NCBI RefSeq assembly: GCF_015390235.1
Contig: NZ_VUOH01000001.1
Coordinates: forward strand, 682,001 to 746,000
Origin: Quadrisphaera sp. INWT6
Lineage (GTDB): Bacteria; Actinomycetota; Actinomycetes; Actinomycetales; Quadrisphaeraceae
Direction of reading: 5' to 3'
DNA length: 64,000 nucleotides
Of this stretch, positions 25,638 to 34,113 are shown piece by piece; position 1 is the first letter of the stretch, and the number at the start of each line of letters is the position of its first letter. The translations under genes and the position numbers were made by a program. The notes below the pieces were generated by a model, which did no database searches, was not told the DNA's origin, and saw only the letters and a list, made by a program, of their open reading frames with translations.

Positions 25638-26003
25638 GCACCTTTTGAGATGGCTACGCCGGTCAGGTCCCGCCGTGGGGATCCGGCGCCGCGTCTCGCC
25701 CACCACCGACGGCCGAGGTCAGCGGCGCTCGCCGCCGTGCGCCGACGTGTGTCTCGATGAGGACCTCCGCCCGCCCGCGTCAGGGCACGTCGCGGCGCCC
25801 GGACGCTCGGGCCGACGTCGTCGCAGATGGGGTCCTCACCAGGGCGGTTGAAGCGTCCGGCACCCTGACCGAAGACGTACCGAGCGCGGCAGCTGTCTCC
25901 TACCCGTTCCGACCGTCCCGTCCCGATCGTCGGTCTCCTGCCCGAACCGATGCGCGGCCGGGCCCCCGGTTGCGGTTCGCAGGCGGGCAGCCAGGCTGCG
26001 GGG
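25638..26003. other. Intergenic stretch with repeat copy A
   Basis: About 366 bp between the DoxX and VOC genes. It contains one copy of a ~60-bp island repeat (25765-25822). No coding frame stands out. CAGGCT six bases before the next ATG may be its -10 element. Confidence 0.5.
25765..25822 (+). repeat. Intergenic repeat, copy A
   Basis: Related to 27590-27650 and 28585-28644; it shares GCACGTCGCGGC and GCTCGGGCC-like blocks in the same order and orientation. It is the most diverged of the three copies. Confidence 0.5.
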
Positions 26004-26501
26004 ATGGACGAGTCCCGGACCACGGCCGATGGCGGCCGGGACCGCGCTGACGGCGCTGACGGACCGGTGGCCCAGCCGTCCGCGATCGGCCACGTGCGGC
26101 TGACCGTCACCGACGCCCACAGGTCGAAGGCCTTCTACAGCTGGCTGCTGGGCGCCGGCGCGCTCCGCACGGACTTCACGCACCTGTGGGGCGACCCCTC
26201 CGTGCGCGAGGACCCCGACCGGGTCTACGGCGGCTGCAGCTTCACGGTGGGCCGGCAGGTGCTGGGGCTGCGGCCGGTCGCACCGGCTGACGACAGGTTC
26301 GACTCCGACCGCGTGGGCTTGGACCACCTCGCGCTCACCGTCGGCTCACGCCACGAGCTCGAGGCCGCAGCACAGCGGCTGGCAGCAGCGGGCGTCGAGC
26401 ACGGGGCGGTGAGGGACCTGCCGGCCTTCGGCGTGACGATCCTGTCGGTGCAGGACCCCGATGGCATCAACCTCGAGCTGTCGGCGCCGCTGGAACCCTG
26501 A
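26004..26501 (+). CDS. VOC (glyoxalase/bleomycin-resistance fold) protein
   Basis: 165 residues from ATG 26004, with CAGGCT six bases upstream. One vicinal-oxygen-chelate unit pair is visible: IGHVRLTVTDAHRSKAFYSW (~33-52) with the first metal His, VGLDHLALTVGSRHELEAAA (~100) and VQDPDGINLELSAP (~150) with the terminal Glu. Such proteins bind a divalent metal and act on glutathione or mycothiol adducts, catechols or drugs; the substrate is not inferable. The first ~30 residues are acidic and unrelated. It lies in the redox block of the island. Confidence 0.82.
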   Translation: MDESRTTADGGRDRADGADGPVAQPSAIGHVRLTVTDAHRSKAFYSWLLGAGALRTDFTHLWGDPSVREDPDRVYGGCSFTVGRQVLGLRPVAPADDRFDSDRVGLDHLALTVGSRHELEAAAQRLAAAGVEHGAVRDLPAFGVTILSVQDPDGINLELSAPLEP

Positions 26502-26752
26502 GCACGGACCTGTCCGGGCGGGTCCGAGGACGACGGGGAACCGCACCGCCGGGTCTGCCCCAGGTCCGGCGGCGGGGCACGGCTGCTGACCGCTGGCCCG
26601 GCTGCTTCTGGCCGCCAGCGCGCTGGCTCGGCAGGGCGGGACCGCAGTCCCGCCCGGGTGGCGCCGAGTGCCACAGGGGGCAGCTGTTCGACCTGGCGCG
26701 ACGGCGGTCACCACGCCAGATTGCATCGTGCGCGACCGGGTATCAGGGATGC

Positions 26753-27571
26753 ATGACCAAGATGTGGTTCATCACCGGCGCCTCGCGCGGCTTCGGCCGC
26801 GAGTTCACCAAGGCGGCCCTGGCCCGCGGTGACCGCGTGGCCGCCACCGCCCGCGACACCTCCAGCCTCGACGACCTGCGCGCTGAGCACGGCGACGCGC
26901 TGCTGCCGCTGCAGCTGGACGTCACCGACCGCGCCGCAGACCGCGAGGCCGTCGCCCGCGCCGCCCGCGAGCTGGGCCGCCTGGACGTGGTGGTCAACAA
27001 CGCCGGCTACGGCCACTTCGGTGCGGTCGAGGAGCTCAGCGAGGCCGACCTGCGCGAGCAGATGGAGGCCAACCTGTTCGGGGCGGTGTGGGTGACCCAG
27101 GCGGCGCTGCCGGTCATGCGCGCCCAGGGCAGCGGGCACATCATCCAGATCACCAGCGTCGGTGGCATCGCCGCCTTCCCCGGCATCGGGGCCTACCACG
27201 CCTCCAAGTGGGCGCTGGAGGGGCTGAGCGAGTCCCTGGCCCAGGAGGTCGCCGGCCAGGGCATCAAGGTCACCCTGGTTGAGCCGGGTGGGTTCTCCAC
27301 GGACTGGTCGGGGGCCTCGGCGCACCACAGCGAGGAGATGCCCGAGTACCAGCCGGTGCGCGACGCCACCCGGGAGCGGTACTCCTCGGCGAGTCCGGGT
27401 GACCCGGTTGCTGCGGCGCAGGCGCTGCTGCGGGTCGTCGATGCGGAGGAGCCGCCGCTGCGGGTGCTGTTCGGCAGCGGCCCGACCACTGCGGTGCCGG
27501 AGTTGTACGCGAAGCGGCTGGAGACGTGGAAGCAGTGGGAGGGCGTATCCCGGCAGGCCCAGGGCAGCTGA
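26753..27571 (+). CDS. Short-chain dehydrogenase/reductase
   Basis: 272 residues. Classical SDR motifs are clear: cofactor loop ITGASRGFGREFTKAALARG (~7-26), NNAGYGHFGAVEEL (~82), catalytic Ser in ITSVGGIAAFPG (~130), YHASKWALEGLSESLA with Tyr-x3-Lys (~148) and VEPGGFSTDW after it. An Arg in GASRG and in TARD favours NADPH (known family rule). TATCAG lies six bases before the ATG. It oxidises or reduces a carbonyl/alcohol and is the last gene of the redox block. About 250 bp upstream holds no other gene. Confidence 0.9.
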   Translation: MTKMWFITGASRGFGREFTKAALARGDRVAATARDTSSLDDLRAEHGDALLPLQLDVTDRAADREAVARAARELGRLDVVVNNAGYGHFGAVEELSEADLREQMEANLFGAVWVTQAALPVMRAQGSGHIIQITSVGGIAAFPGIGAYHASKWALEGLSESLAQEVAGQGIKVTLVEPGGFSTDWSGASAHHSEEMPEYQPVRDATRERYSSASPGDPVAAAQALLRVVDAEEPPLRVLFGSGPTTAVPELYAKRLETWKQWEGVSRQAQGS

Positions 27572-27589
27572 CCGCCGTGCGGAGGGCCT

Positions 27590-27650
27590 CCGTCGACCGC
27601 CCGCCTCGGTCCACGTCGCGACGCCTCCGCGCTTGAGGCCACCGTCCGTC
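27590..27650 (+). repeat. Intergenic repeat, copy B
   Basis: About 78% identical to copy C over 60 bp (shared GACCGCCCGCCT, CACGTCGCG and GAGGCC blocks). It starts 18 bp after the SDR stop. Confidence 0.55.
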
Positions 27651-27728
27651 ATAAAGGGAATCGCTCACCGGGCCAGCGGGCGCAGCAGCACTCATCGGGC
27701 TCACCGGCGCGACGCGCCGCCGTTGGAC

Positions 27729-28484
27729 TCAGACCCCTCCCCTCGGCGGCATCATCAGGCCCGTGGAGTCCGCGAACTCCGCGAGGAACTCCAGGTGGCC
27801 GTCGTCCTCGGCGCCCGGAGCCAGTTCTGAGCGGCAGTGCCTCACCCATGCCTCGAAGTGGCGCTGGGCTACCTGCCGGTTCCCGGCGCCCAAATGCATC
27901 CGCACCGCCAGCAGACGGTCCGGGCCAGCGCCGGCATCACCGCAGATGTCGCGGGAGTCCACCGGCGCGGCCTCGACCTGCTCGAGGATGGACTGCCGCG
28001 TGCTGTAGCGTTGCAGCCAGGGCAAGACCTCGCTGTGCAAGAGCTGCACCTGCAGCGCTGCCATGGACTGCGGGTCGTCCAGGGGAAACATCCATTTCAG
28101 ACCTGGATCATCGCTGACCAGCTCCTCGCGGATGTCGCAGTCGTAGTCGTTCACCCACTCCTTCACGGCCTGGCCGGTGGCGGTAACTGGGGCGCGGTCG
28201 CCGTGGTGGCCGTGCTGGAGCTGCCAGGACTCGGCGATGTAGACGCCCAGCTGGACGGCGAACAGGCCCTGCAGGTTCATGTGCACCCCAGGGACCTCCT
28301 CGACGCCGGCCGGGTCGGCAGGGGCGAGCTGGTACTTGATGACGTGCACGAGGCCGGGCTGGACGGTGCGGTTGAAGGTGTGCCGGCGTTTGCGGAACCC
28401 GGCGGCTGTGAGCGCTGGGTGGACGTGGGCCACGACTTCGCGCATCGCGTCGGCTTCAGGTGTCCCCACCCCGTCAGCATGCAT
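27729..28484 (-). CDS. DUF4304-like protein
   Basis: 251 residues from ATG 28484 (CTGGGG a few bases upstream); the open frame extends to 28619 but the extra residues are arginine-rich noise. The N-terminal pattern VHPALTAAGFRKRRHTFNRT followed by GLVHVIKYQLAP and VHMNLQGLFAVQLGVYI matches DUF4304 domains (~15-150): a basic helix plus antiparallel strands. The C-terminal half (residues ~150-251) is helical, with QVQLLHSEVLPWLQRYSTRQ. Function is unknown. It lies between two copies of the island's intergenic repeat. Confidence 0.65.
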   Translation of the reverse strand: MHADGVGTPEADAMREVVAHVHPALTAAGFRKRRHTFNRTVQPGLVHVIKYQLAPADPAGVEEVPGVHMNLQGLFAVQLGVYIAESWQLQHGHHGDRAPVTATGQAVKEWVNDYDCDIREELVSDDPGLKWMFPLDDPQSMAALQVQLLHSEVLPWLQRYSTRQSILEQVEAAPVDSRDICGDAGAGPDRLLAVRMHLGAGNRQVAQRHFEAWVRHCRSELAPGAEDDGHLEFLAEFADSTGLMMPPRGGV

Positions 28485-28584
28485 CCCCAGTCGCACCGTA
28501 GTTATCGAACGCGCCCGCCGACCGAGCGACACGGAGCTCCTCGACGGTGACGGCGAACTGCGCCGCTGCTCATCGCACAAGGGA

Positions 28585-28644
28585 CCGCCGACCGCCCGCC
28601 TCTGCGCACGTCGCGGCACCTGGTGCTCGAGGCCGCCGTTCGTC
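28585..28644 (+). repeat. Intergenic repeat, copy C
   Basis: Third copy, between the DUF4304-like start and the STAS stop, in the same orientation as A and B. Confidence 0.55.
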
Positions 28645-28657
28645 TCACTCCCAATGG

Positions 28658-29161
28658 CTACCCGGGCACCACCCTGTGGACGTCGCCGTGGGCGGGGTGC
28701 AGGCTGCGCACAGCACTCACCACGTCGGGGTGCAACGGCATCACCCGCGCCAGTCCTGTCACCCTGAACAACGTGTGGATCATCTCCAGGGTGGCGACCA
28801 CGGCATAGGCCCGACCACCAGGGCGAGCCAGCCGGTGCCCGTGCACCAGCACACCCAAAGCGTAAGAGTCCGCGAAACTCACCTCGCTGAGGTCCACCAC
28901 CACCGCGCGCACCCCGTCAGCTGCCCGCCCACTGGCACCGCCACTCACTCCAACATCTGGGGTGTCAGGTCGGGCGGAGGCCGGTGGGGGCAACAGCTCC
29001 TGCAGCGTCCTCCGCAGCGCCGGACCGGTGTACAGGTCGATCTCTCCACACACCCTGACCACCACCACCCCCTCCAGGTCGGGCAGCGACGCCTGGCCGA
29101 GCTCACCGCCGGCTCGCGATCCTTCGAGGACCTGATGGGCTGGCAAGGTCATGATGTCCAT
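28658..29161 (-). CDS. STAS-domain anti-sigma-factor antagonist
   Basis: 167 residues from ATG 29161, placed by GAGGAG eight bases upstream. The STAS fold runs from about residue 28 to 150: VVVVRVCGEIDLYTGPALRR, an inserted Pro/Ala/Gly-rich linker of ~30 residues, AVVVDLSEVSFADSYALGVL and HRLARPGGRAYAVV. The phosphorylatable serine of SpoIIAA/RsbV proteins lies in the segment D-S-x-A/G-L; here FADSYALG keeps it. Its likely phosphatase is the PP2C protein encoded 278 bp upstream on the same strand. The cognate kinase/anti-sigma factor is not in the window. Confidence 0.85.
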   Translation of the reverse strand: MDIMTLPAHQVLEGSRAGGELGQASLPDLEGVVVVRVCGEIDLYTGPALRRTLQELLPPPASARPDTPDVGVSGGASGRAADGVRAVVVDLSEVSFADSYALGVLVHGHRLARPGGRAYAVVATLEMIHTLFRVTGLARVMPLHPDVVSAVRSLHPAHGDVHRVVPG

Positions 29162-29439
29162 CAGCTGCGCTCCTCGGGTCGCCCCCACAACTCGAGGGTG
29201 GTGCCAGGCGCTACTGCCTAGCCCCTTTCCAGCGTGCGGCCTGCCGCGCGCATCGGCGCGCCCAAGACCAGCCGGTGCATCACGCGTCCCGTCACCTGGC
29301 GCGTGGCCGAACCCTTGCGGGTGAGCACGGGCTGCGGCCTCACCAGCCAACGACGGGACACACCGTGTGACAGCGAGTGGTGGCCAGTCAAGGTAGGTCG
29401 CACCCTGGCCCATCGACCAGCTTCTCGGCGGTGCCCGCA

Positions 29440-32334
29440 TCAGTCCTTTCCCAGCGGGTCGTGCGCAGCGGCGGCTGCTCTGGCCGCCTGCAGCCCGTCG
29501 GGCACGTGGCTCGGACCGGCCTGGGTCGGGCGGGGAGCGTCCTCGGGGTGGGCCCGCAGCGCCAGCAGCGCCACGTCGTCATCCAGGTGGTCCCCCACCA
29601 GCTGCAGCAGCCCGTCGCACAACTCCTCCAGGCTCACCTGCTGTGCTCCGGTGGAGCTGACCAGCTCACCGGCGGCCTCAGCCAGCCACGCCAGCCCCCG
29701 GTCCAGGCCCACACCGCGGCGCTCGACCAGCCCGTCGGTGTACAGCAGCACCGTCGAGCCCGGCTGCAGCACCACCTCGTGGTCGTGGCGCTCGGTGCTC
29801 GGGTCCCAGCCCAGCACCAGGTCGGTCTCGTAACCACCCTCGGGGCCAGCGTCTGCGCCGGTGCCGGAGCCCAGGTAGGACCCCTGCCCATCGGCGGTGA
29901 TGAGCAGCGGGGGCAGATGCCCGGCGTTCGACCACCGCAGCAGCCGCGTCCCTGCCGCGCGGTGGGCCGGGCTCTGCTCGACCTGGGCGACGATGGCGGT
30001 GGCCACGGTGGTGATGCCCAGCCCGGCCGCGGCGCGGTCCACGGCGGCCAGCACCCGCGCGGGCGGCTCACCGAGAGTGAAGCCGATGCCGCGGACCAGG
30101 TTGCGCAGCTGGCCCATCACCGCCGCAGCGGCCATGTCGTGGCCGGTGACATCCCCGATGACCAAGCTGGTCAGTCCCTCAGAGGTGAGGAAGGCGTCAT
30201 ACCAGTCCCCGCCGACCTCAGCGTGCGCAGCAGAGGCTGCATAGCGCACCGCGATCTCCAGGTGGTCCGGCTCGGGTGGGGCGGTCAGCATCGAGCGCTG
30301 CAGCGTCTCAGCGATTCCCGAGGCCACCTTGAGTGCTGCCTGCTCAGCGGCATGGGCGGCGATGCGGTCCAGCGCCTGGGCGGTCAGCGCCGCGAAAGCC
30401 TCCAGCAGGTCCCGCTCTTCCTCGGAGAAGAGGCGCTCACCGGAGAACGCCAGCGAGATCGACCCCAGCAGCCCGGCGCGCCCGCGCAGGGGCAAGCACG
30501 CCGAGGCCTGCACCCCGGCGGCGGTGTACAGCGGCTCCGCACCCGGGAAGGCCGCCACGGTGGAGGCCCGGTCGGGGAACAGGTGACTTGCGCCGGTGGC
30601 GGCGGCGTGGATGATCGGGATGGGGAAGTCCACCGGGACCCGCTGCACATTGGCGCGCAGGTCGGCGTCGAAGGTGTCGCTGGCCAGGGTGCACACGTGC
30701 CGGCCGTCGGGCTCGAGCAGGGCCAGCCCGCTGCCGTCCGCGGCCAGAAGCGCTGCGCCCTGACCCTCCAGCACGTCCAGGACCTCCCGTTCGCTGTCGG
30801 CGCCGCTGAGGGCGCGAGCAATGGCGACCAACGAGGCCTGCCCCTCAGCGGAGCGCTGTGCATCCTCGGCGGAGCGCCGGGCGTCCTGGGCGGAGGCCTC
30901 CGCCTGCAGGCGGGCGCGACGCTCACCATCAAGAGCCGTCAGGCGCTGCAACCCCTGGGAGCACTGCGCAGCGAAGGCGCCCAGCAGCTCCACCTGCTCA
31001 GCATCGAAGCGCTGCGGGGTGTCCCAGCTGGCGGTGAACACCCCGATGACCTGCGGCCCGGCGAGCAGCGGCAGGCTGGCGAAGGCGACCGAGCCGCTGG
31101 CCTGCACGGCGTGCGCCATCTCGCGGGAGTAGCCCGTGGAGGCCTCCCGATCGCCCAGCAGTACCGGATGTCCGGTGCGCATCACCTCGCACGCCGGCAC
31201 CGGGGCGTCCAGGGGCAGTACCGCGTACTCCTCGCGCACGGCCGCGGCGTGGCTGGCGGTGACGTAGGAGCGCACCAGCTGGGGGTCGTCCCGAGCGGGG
31301 ATGGCGACCGCGCCGCCGTCGGTGCCCAGCGCGGCGGTACCGCGTTCGGCCATCACCGCGACCAGCTCGGTGACGTCGTCGATGGTCGACAGCGCCAGCG
31401 TGACCTCGGCCAGGGCGCTGACCCGCGCGGCGGCGGCCTGAGCGGCCTGGACGGCGTCGTGGCGGGGGGTGATGTCCAGGAAGTACAGCGCCACGCCTTC
31501 GGCCTCGGGGACTGCGCGCACCTCGTACCAGGCGTTCAGGGGCTCGGGGTAGTGGGCGTCGAAGGTGACCGCCTCACCGGTGGTGGCGGCGCGGCGGTAA
31601 CCGGCTTCGAAGTCGGTACCCACCGTGGCGGGGAACAGCTCCCAGATGACGCCGCCGACCAGCTCCTCGCGCGGGCGACTCAGCGCGCGCACGGCCTGGG
31701 AGTTGACGTAGCTGATGCGCCAGTCAGCGTCCATGGACAGGTAGCCGACCGCCATCGACTCGGTGATTTGCGTCGTGCGGGCGGTGGCCCGCGCGAGGTC
31801 GGCCACGAGCTGCTCCAGCTCGCGGGTGCGCTCAAACAGGTCGGCCTCACCCCGGTCCGCGCGCTCGCGCAGAGCCTCGTTCTGCTCGGTCGTCGCGCGG
31901 GCCTGCTCGCGGGTGTGGACGTAGTCGGTGATGTCGTCGGAGCGGTGCAGCAGCCACACCACCTGCCCCTGCTCGTTCAGGATCGGCACGTTGCGCGGGC
32001 TCCAGTACCGCTCCACCCAGGTGCCGTCGGGCAGGGGGATGTCGTACTTCTGGATGGCCATCGTCACCGGGCGCCGGGTGTCGCGGGCCTGGGTCAGGGA
32101 GTCGCGCAGGTTGACCAGGCCGTCGGCGGCGGGGTCGTCGGGGTTCATCGGGAAGACCTCGAACAGGTTCCTCCCGACGGTGGCCTCCAGCGTGGTGGCG
32201 GTGGCCTCCAGCCGAGCGCGGTTGGCGTGGACGATGGTGAAGTCCGGGCTCAGCAGCAGCAGCGGGGTCGGTGTCTCATCGAAGATCGGCCGGAAGTCCG
32301 GCAGGGGCGCCTGCTGGAGCGAGTGGTCCTTCAT
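29440..32334 (-). CDS. PAS-PAS-GAF-GAF-PP2C (RsbU-type) phosphatase
   Basis: 964 residues. ATG 32334 overlaps the stop of a small upstream gene (ATGA). Domains: PAS 1 (~14-125; RPIFDETPTPLLLLSPDF, RSDDITDYVHTREQA), helical linker, PAS 2 (~195-310; MAVGYLSMDADWRISYVNSQ), GAF 1 (~330-485), a coiled region, GAF 2 (~510-665) and the PP2C/SpoIIE domain (~690-925) with VGGDWYDAF, IGDVTGHDMAAAAVMGQL, LLRWSNAGHLPPLLI, LLYTDGLVERRGVGLDRGL and DDDVALLALRAHPE. Metal-binding aspartates are present. It should dephosphorylate a STAS protein, plausibly the one just downstream. The PAS 1 region is closely related to the IS-interrupted phosphatase, pointing to duplication within the island. Confidence 0.9.
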   Translation of the reverse strand: MKDHSLQQAPLPDFRPIFDETPTPLLLLSPDFTIVHANRARLEATATTLEATVGRNLFEVFPMNPDDPAADGLVNLRDSLTQARDTRRPVTMAIQKYDIPLPDGTWVERYWSPRNVPILNEQGQVVWLLHRSDDITDYVHTREQARATTEQNEALRERADRGEADLFERTRELEQLVADLARATARTTQITESMAVGYLSMDADWRISYVNSQAVRALSRPREELVGGVIWELFPATVGTDFEAGYRRAATTGEAVTFDAHYPEPLNAWYEVRAVPEAEGVALYFLDITPRHDAVQAAQAAAARVSALAEVTLALSTIDDVTELVAVMAERGTAALGTDGGAVAIPARDDPQLVRSYVTASHAAAVREEYAVLPLDAPVPACEVMRTGHPVLLGDREASTGYSREMAHAVQASGSVAFASLPLLAGPQVIGVFTASWDTPQRFDAEQVELLGAFAAQCSQGLQRLTALDGERRARLQAEASAQDARRSAEDAQRSAEGQASLVAIARALSGADSEREVLDVLEGQGAALLAADGSGLALLEPDGRHVCTLASDTFDADLRANVQRVPVDFPIPIIHAAATGASHLFPDRASTVAAFPGAEPLYTAAGVQASACLPLRGRAGLLGSISLAFSGERLFSEEERDLLEAFAALTAQALDRIAAHAAEQAALKVASGIAETLQRSMLTAPPEPDHLEIAVRYAASAAHAEVGGDWYDAFLTSEGLTSLVIGDVTGHDMAAAAVMGQLRNLVRGIGFTLGEPPARVLAAVDRAAAGLGITTVATAIVAQVEQSPAHRAAGTRLLRWSNAGHLPPLLITADGQGSYLGSGTGADAGPEGGYETDLVLGWDPSTERHDHEVVLQPGSTVLLYTDGLVERRGVGLDRGLAWLAEAAGELVSSTGAQQVSLEELCDGLLQLVGDHLDDDVALLALRAHPEDAPRPTQAGPSHVPDGLQAARAAAAAHDPLGKD

Positions 32335-32543
32335 CGGGTCACCTCGTGCTGGTCAAGACGGCTGCGTGGGCCTGCGTTTTGGGAATGCCGCGAGGTGGGG
32401 TGCGCCTTGCTCGGCGAGGTGGGCGCGACGCGGGTCTCACCGTCGCGAGGACCTGCAAGGTGATCAGTGGCGCGGTGGTGGCGCGGTGCGCCGGCGAGCA
32501 GCCCCTGGGGCAGGCCGAAGGTCGGGTCATCGGTCGCGGACAT
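32331..32543 (-). CDS. Small protein translationally coupled to the PP2C gene
   Basis: 70 residues from ATG 32543, with a strong GGAAGGA site seven bases upstream. The stop overlaps the phosphatase start in ATGA. The sequence (MSATDDPTFGLPQGLLAGAP then RHHRATDHLAGPRDGETR) is polar, basic and probably disordered, with no known motif. It may be a leader that couples translation rather than a functional protein, or a small regulator. Support comes from the ribosome site and the overlap, not from similarity. Confidence 0.45.
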   Translation of the reverse strand: MSATDDPTFGLPQGLLAGAPRHHRATDHLAGPRDGETRVAPTSPSKAHPTSRHSQNAGPRSRLDQHEVTR

Positions 32544-32980
32544 GCGTCGTCCTTCCACGTCTGCGCTGTTCAGCGCCTCGGGTGGCCTCGACGCGCCCCG
32601 GCTGAGCGGAGCCGCCGTAGCGTAACGGCTGCCACTGACGACGTAAGCCCGCCGCGTCGCGGTGACGTCGCGGTGACCACGACCGCGTCGCCTCGCCCTG
32701 CTCGCCACGTGGTGGTCATGCCAGCACCTGGTCGTCCCGGTCGTCCCGGTCGTTCCGGGGCGGTCCAGGCGGCGCGGCGCACACCAGAACTCATCCGCGG
32801 TCGGTCCGCGGTCGGCCGTTGACCGGCTCACGACCAACCCCCGACCTGCCCACCCAGCCCATGACCAGCCCATGACCAGCCCAGCGGCGTCCCCTGGTCG
32901 CTGGTCGCCTGGGCATTCCCCAGCCGCCGATGGCGATGGGTAGCCGCTTGTCCCCGCTCGACCAAGCACGAGCACGTGGG
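32544..32980. other. Intergenic stretch, no gene seen
   Basis: 437 bp. It contains short tandem runs: a 9-bp GGTCGTCCC-type repeat around 32730-32757 and ATGACCAGCCC repeated near 32861-32882. No convincing coding frame is present. Confidence 0.5.
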
Positions 32981-33526
32981 TCAACGCGGCGCCCACAACG
33001 AGGAGACGACGCATCTGCGCAGCACCCGGGCGGTCGCGGTGTCCAGTCCGCTCAGGTGCAGCGGTGTGCCGGCGGCCGCGGCGCGCCGCGCCAGCTCCTC
33101 AAGGGCAGCGAGCCCGCACAGGTCCACGAAGGTCACCCCGCCGGCGTCTACCTGCACCCGCAGATGGCTGACGACTGGAGGTACCGGTGGGACTGCAGGG
33201 CTGATCGATACCGGACGATCACCCTGCCCAGCGCTGTGTGAGTTCTGGGGACCGTCAGCGCGGTGCAGGCTGCTGCGCTCAGCAGCCTCCTGCCGCCAGT
33301 GGTCGTCGGGGGCGGCGAGCTGAGGCCACAGCCGGCCGGCGGCGCTGAGCAGGATGGCGCCGCTGGCCACGTCGAGCTCACCGCTGAGCGCCAGGTGCGC
33401 GCCGTGGGCGTGGCCCACGACCCTGGCCCAGAACGGTGGGGACTCAGCCGCTGCCGTGGGGGCGGCCTGCGTGGCAGGGCAGGACATCGGTGGGGGTGCT
33501 TGCGGGCACCGTGCACGTGAGGTCAT
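32981..33526 (-). CDS. STAS-domain protein with inserted linker
   Basis: 181 residues from ATG 33526 (GGAAG upstream). Two halves of a STAS fold are recognisable: GAHLALSGELDVASGAILLS (~45-65) and LRVQVDAGGVTFVDLCGLAA followed by LEELARRAAAAGTPLHLSGL (~115-155). Between them is a ~40-residue polar insert (QEAAERSSLHRADGPQNSHS) and a valine/proline stretch. At the usual phospho-Ser position the sequence is FVDLCGL, with Cys rather than Ser, so it may not be regulated by phosphorylation. It is oriented with the PP2C/STAS genes and may be a diverged member of the same partner-switching set. Confidence 0.7.
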   Translation of the reverse strand: MTSRARCPQAPPPMSCPATQAAPTAAAESPPFWARVVGHAHGAHLALSGELDVASGAILLSAAGRLWPQLAAPDDHWRQEAAERSSLHRADGPQNSHSAGQGDRPVSISPAVPPVPPVVSHLRVQVDAGGVTFVDLCGLAALEELARRAAAAGTPLHLSGLDTATARVLRRCVVSSLWAPR

Positions 33527-34113
33527 CGTCGGCTTCCAGGAGCAGCCGCCCGGTGAGGGTGGGCGGCGGTGCAGGCGCAGCAAGGAGCGCCAGCTCACTG
33601 ACGAACCAGTCCCCACGCTAGGCGCCGCCGGCGCTGCGGGGAAGAGGGCGGCAGCCGGCGGCGTGTTGATCGCGTTCGCGGTCGAGCACCACGCTCCTGC
33701 TGTCCGAGGTACCGATCGGGGCGTGCCCGTGCGGTCGCGTCACACCTGCCGGCGTGGGACGGTGGCTGTGCCGAGGCCCCTCGTGCGCTGCCACCCACGG
33801 TGACGCCGTCTTGACGTGAACACCGACCAGGACGCGCACAACCCCGCACAGCCTTCACACGAGTTCTTCGCATGAGCTGTTCGCCTCTTGCACACCAGTT
33901 CGACGTCGATTCCGTGACGCGAGTGCTGGGCGCACCCAGGCGACCATGACGTGGTCAGACGTCTGGCGTCTGGCGACTGTGGAGCGCCAGGATGGCCCTG
34001 GCGTCTACTAGGCGGCTCATCGACGATGGTCGACGCGCAGGTCTGCGGAGCTCAGCTGGCTGTGGCCCGGCCGATGGGGTTGGGGGTTGGGTGGCGTCCG
34101 GAACCGGACCACC
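33527..34113. other. Intergenic stretch, no gene seen
   Basis: 587 bp between the divergent STAS and GAF-ANTAR genes. Open frames here have no start signals or recognisable content. An imperfect repeat GTCTGGCGTCTGGCG occurs near 33961. Confidence 0.45.

Noticed and set aside
29377..32463. 1028-codon plus-strand open frame opposite the PP2C gene
   Set aside because: Antisense shadow of a high-GC gene; the minus-strand product has clear PAS, GAF and PP2C domains.
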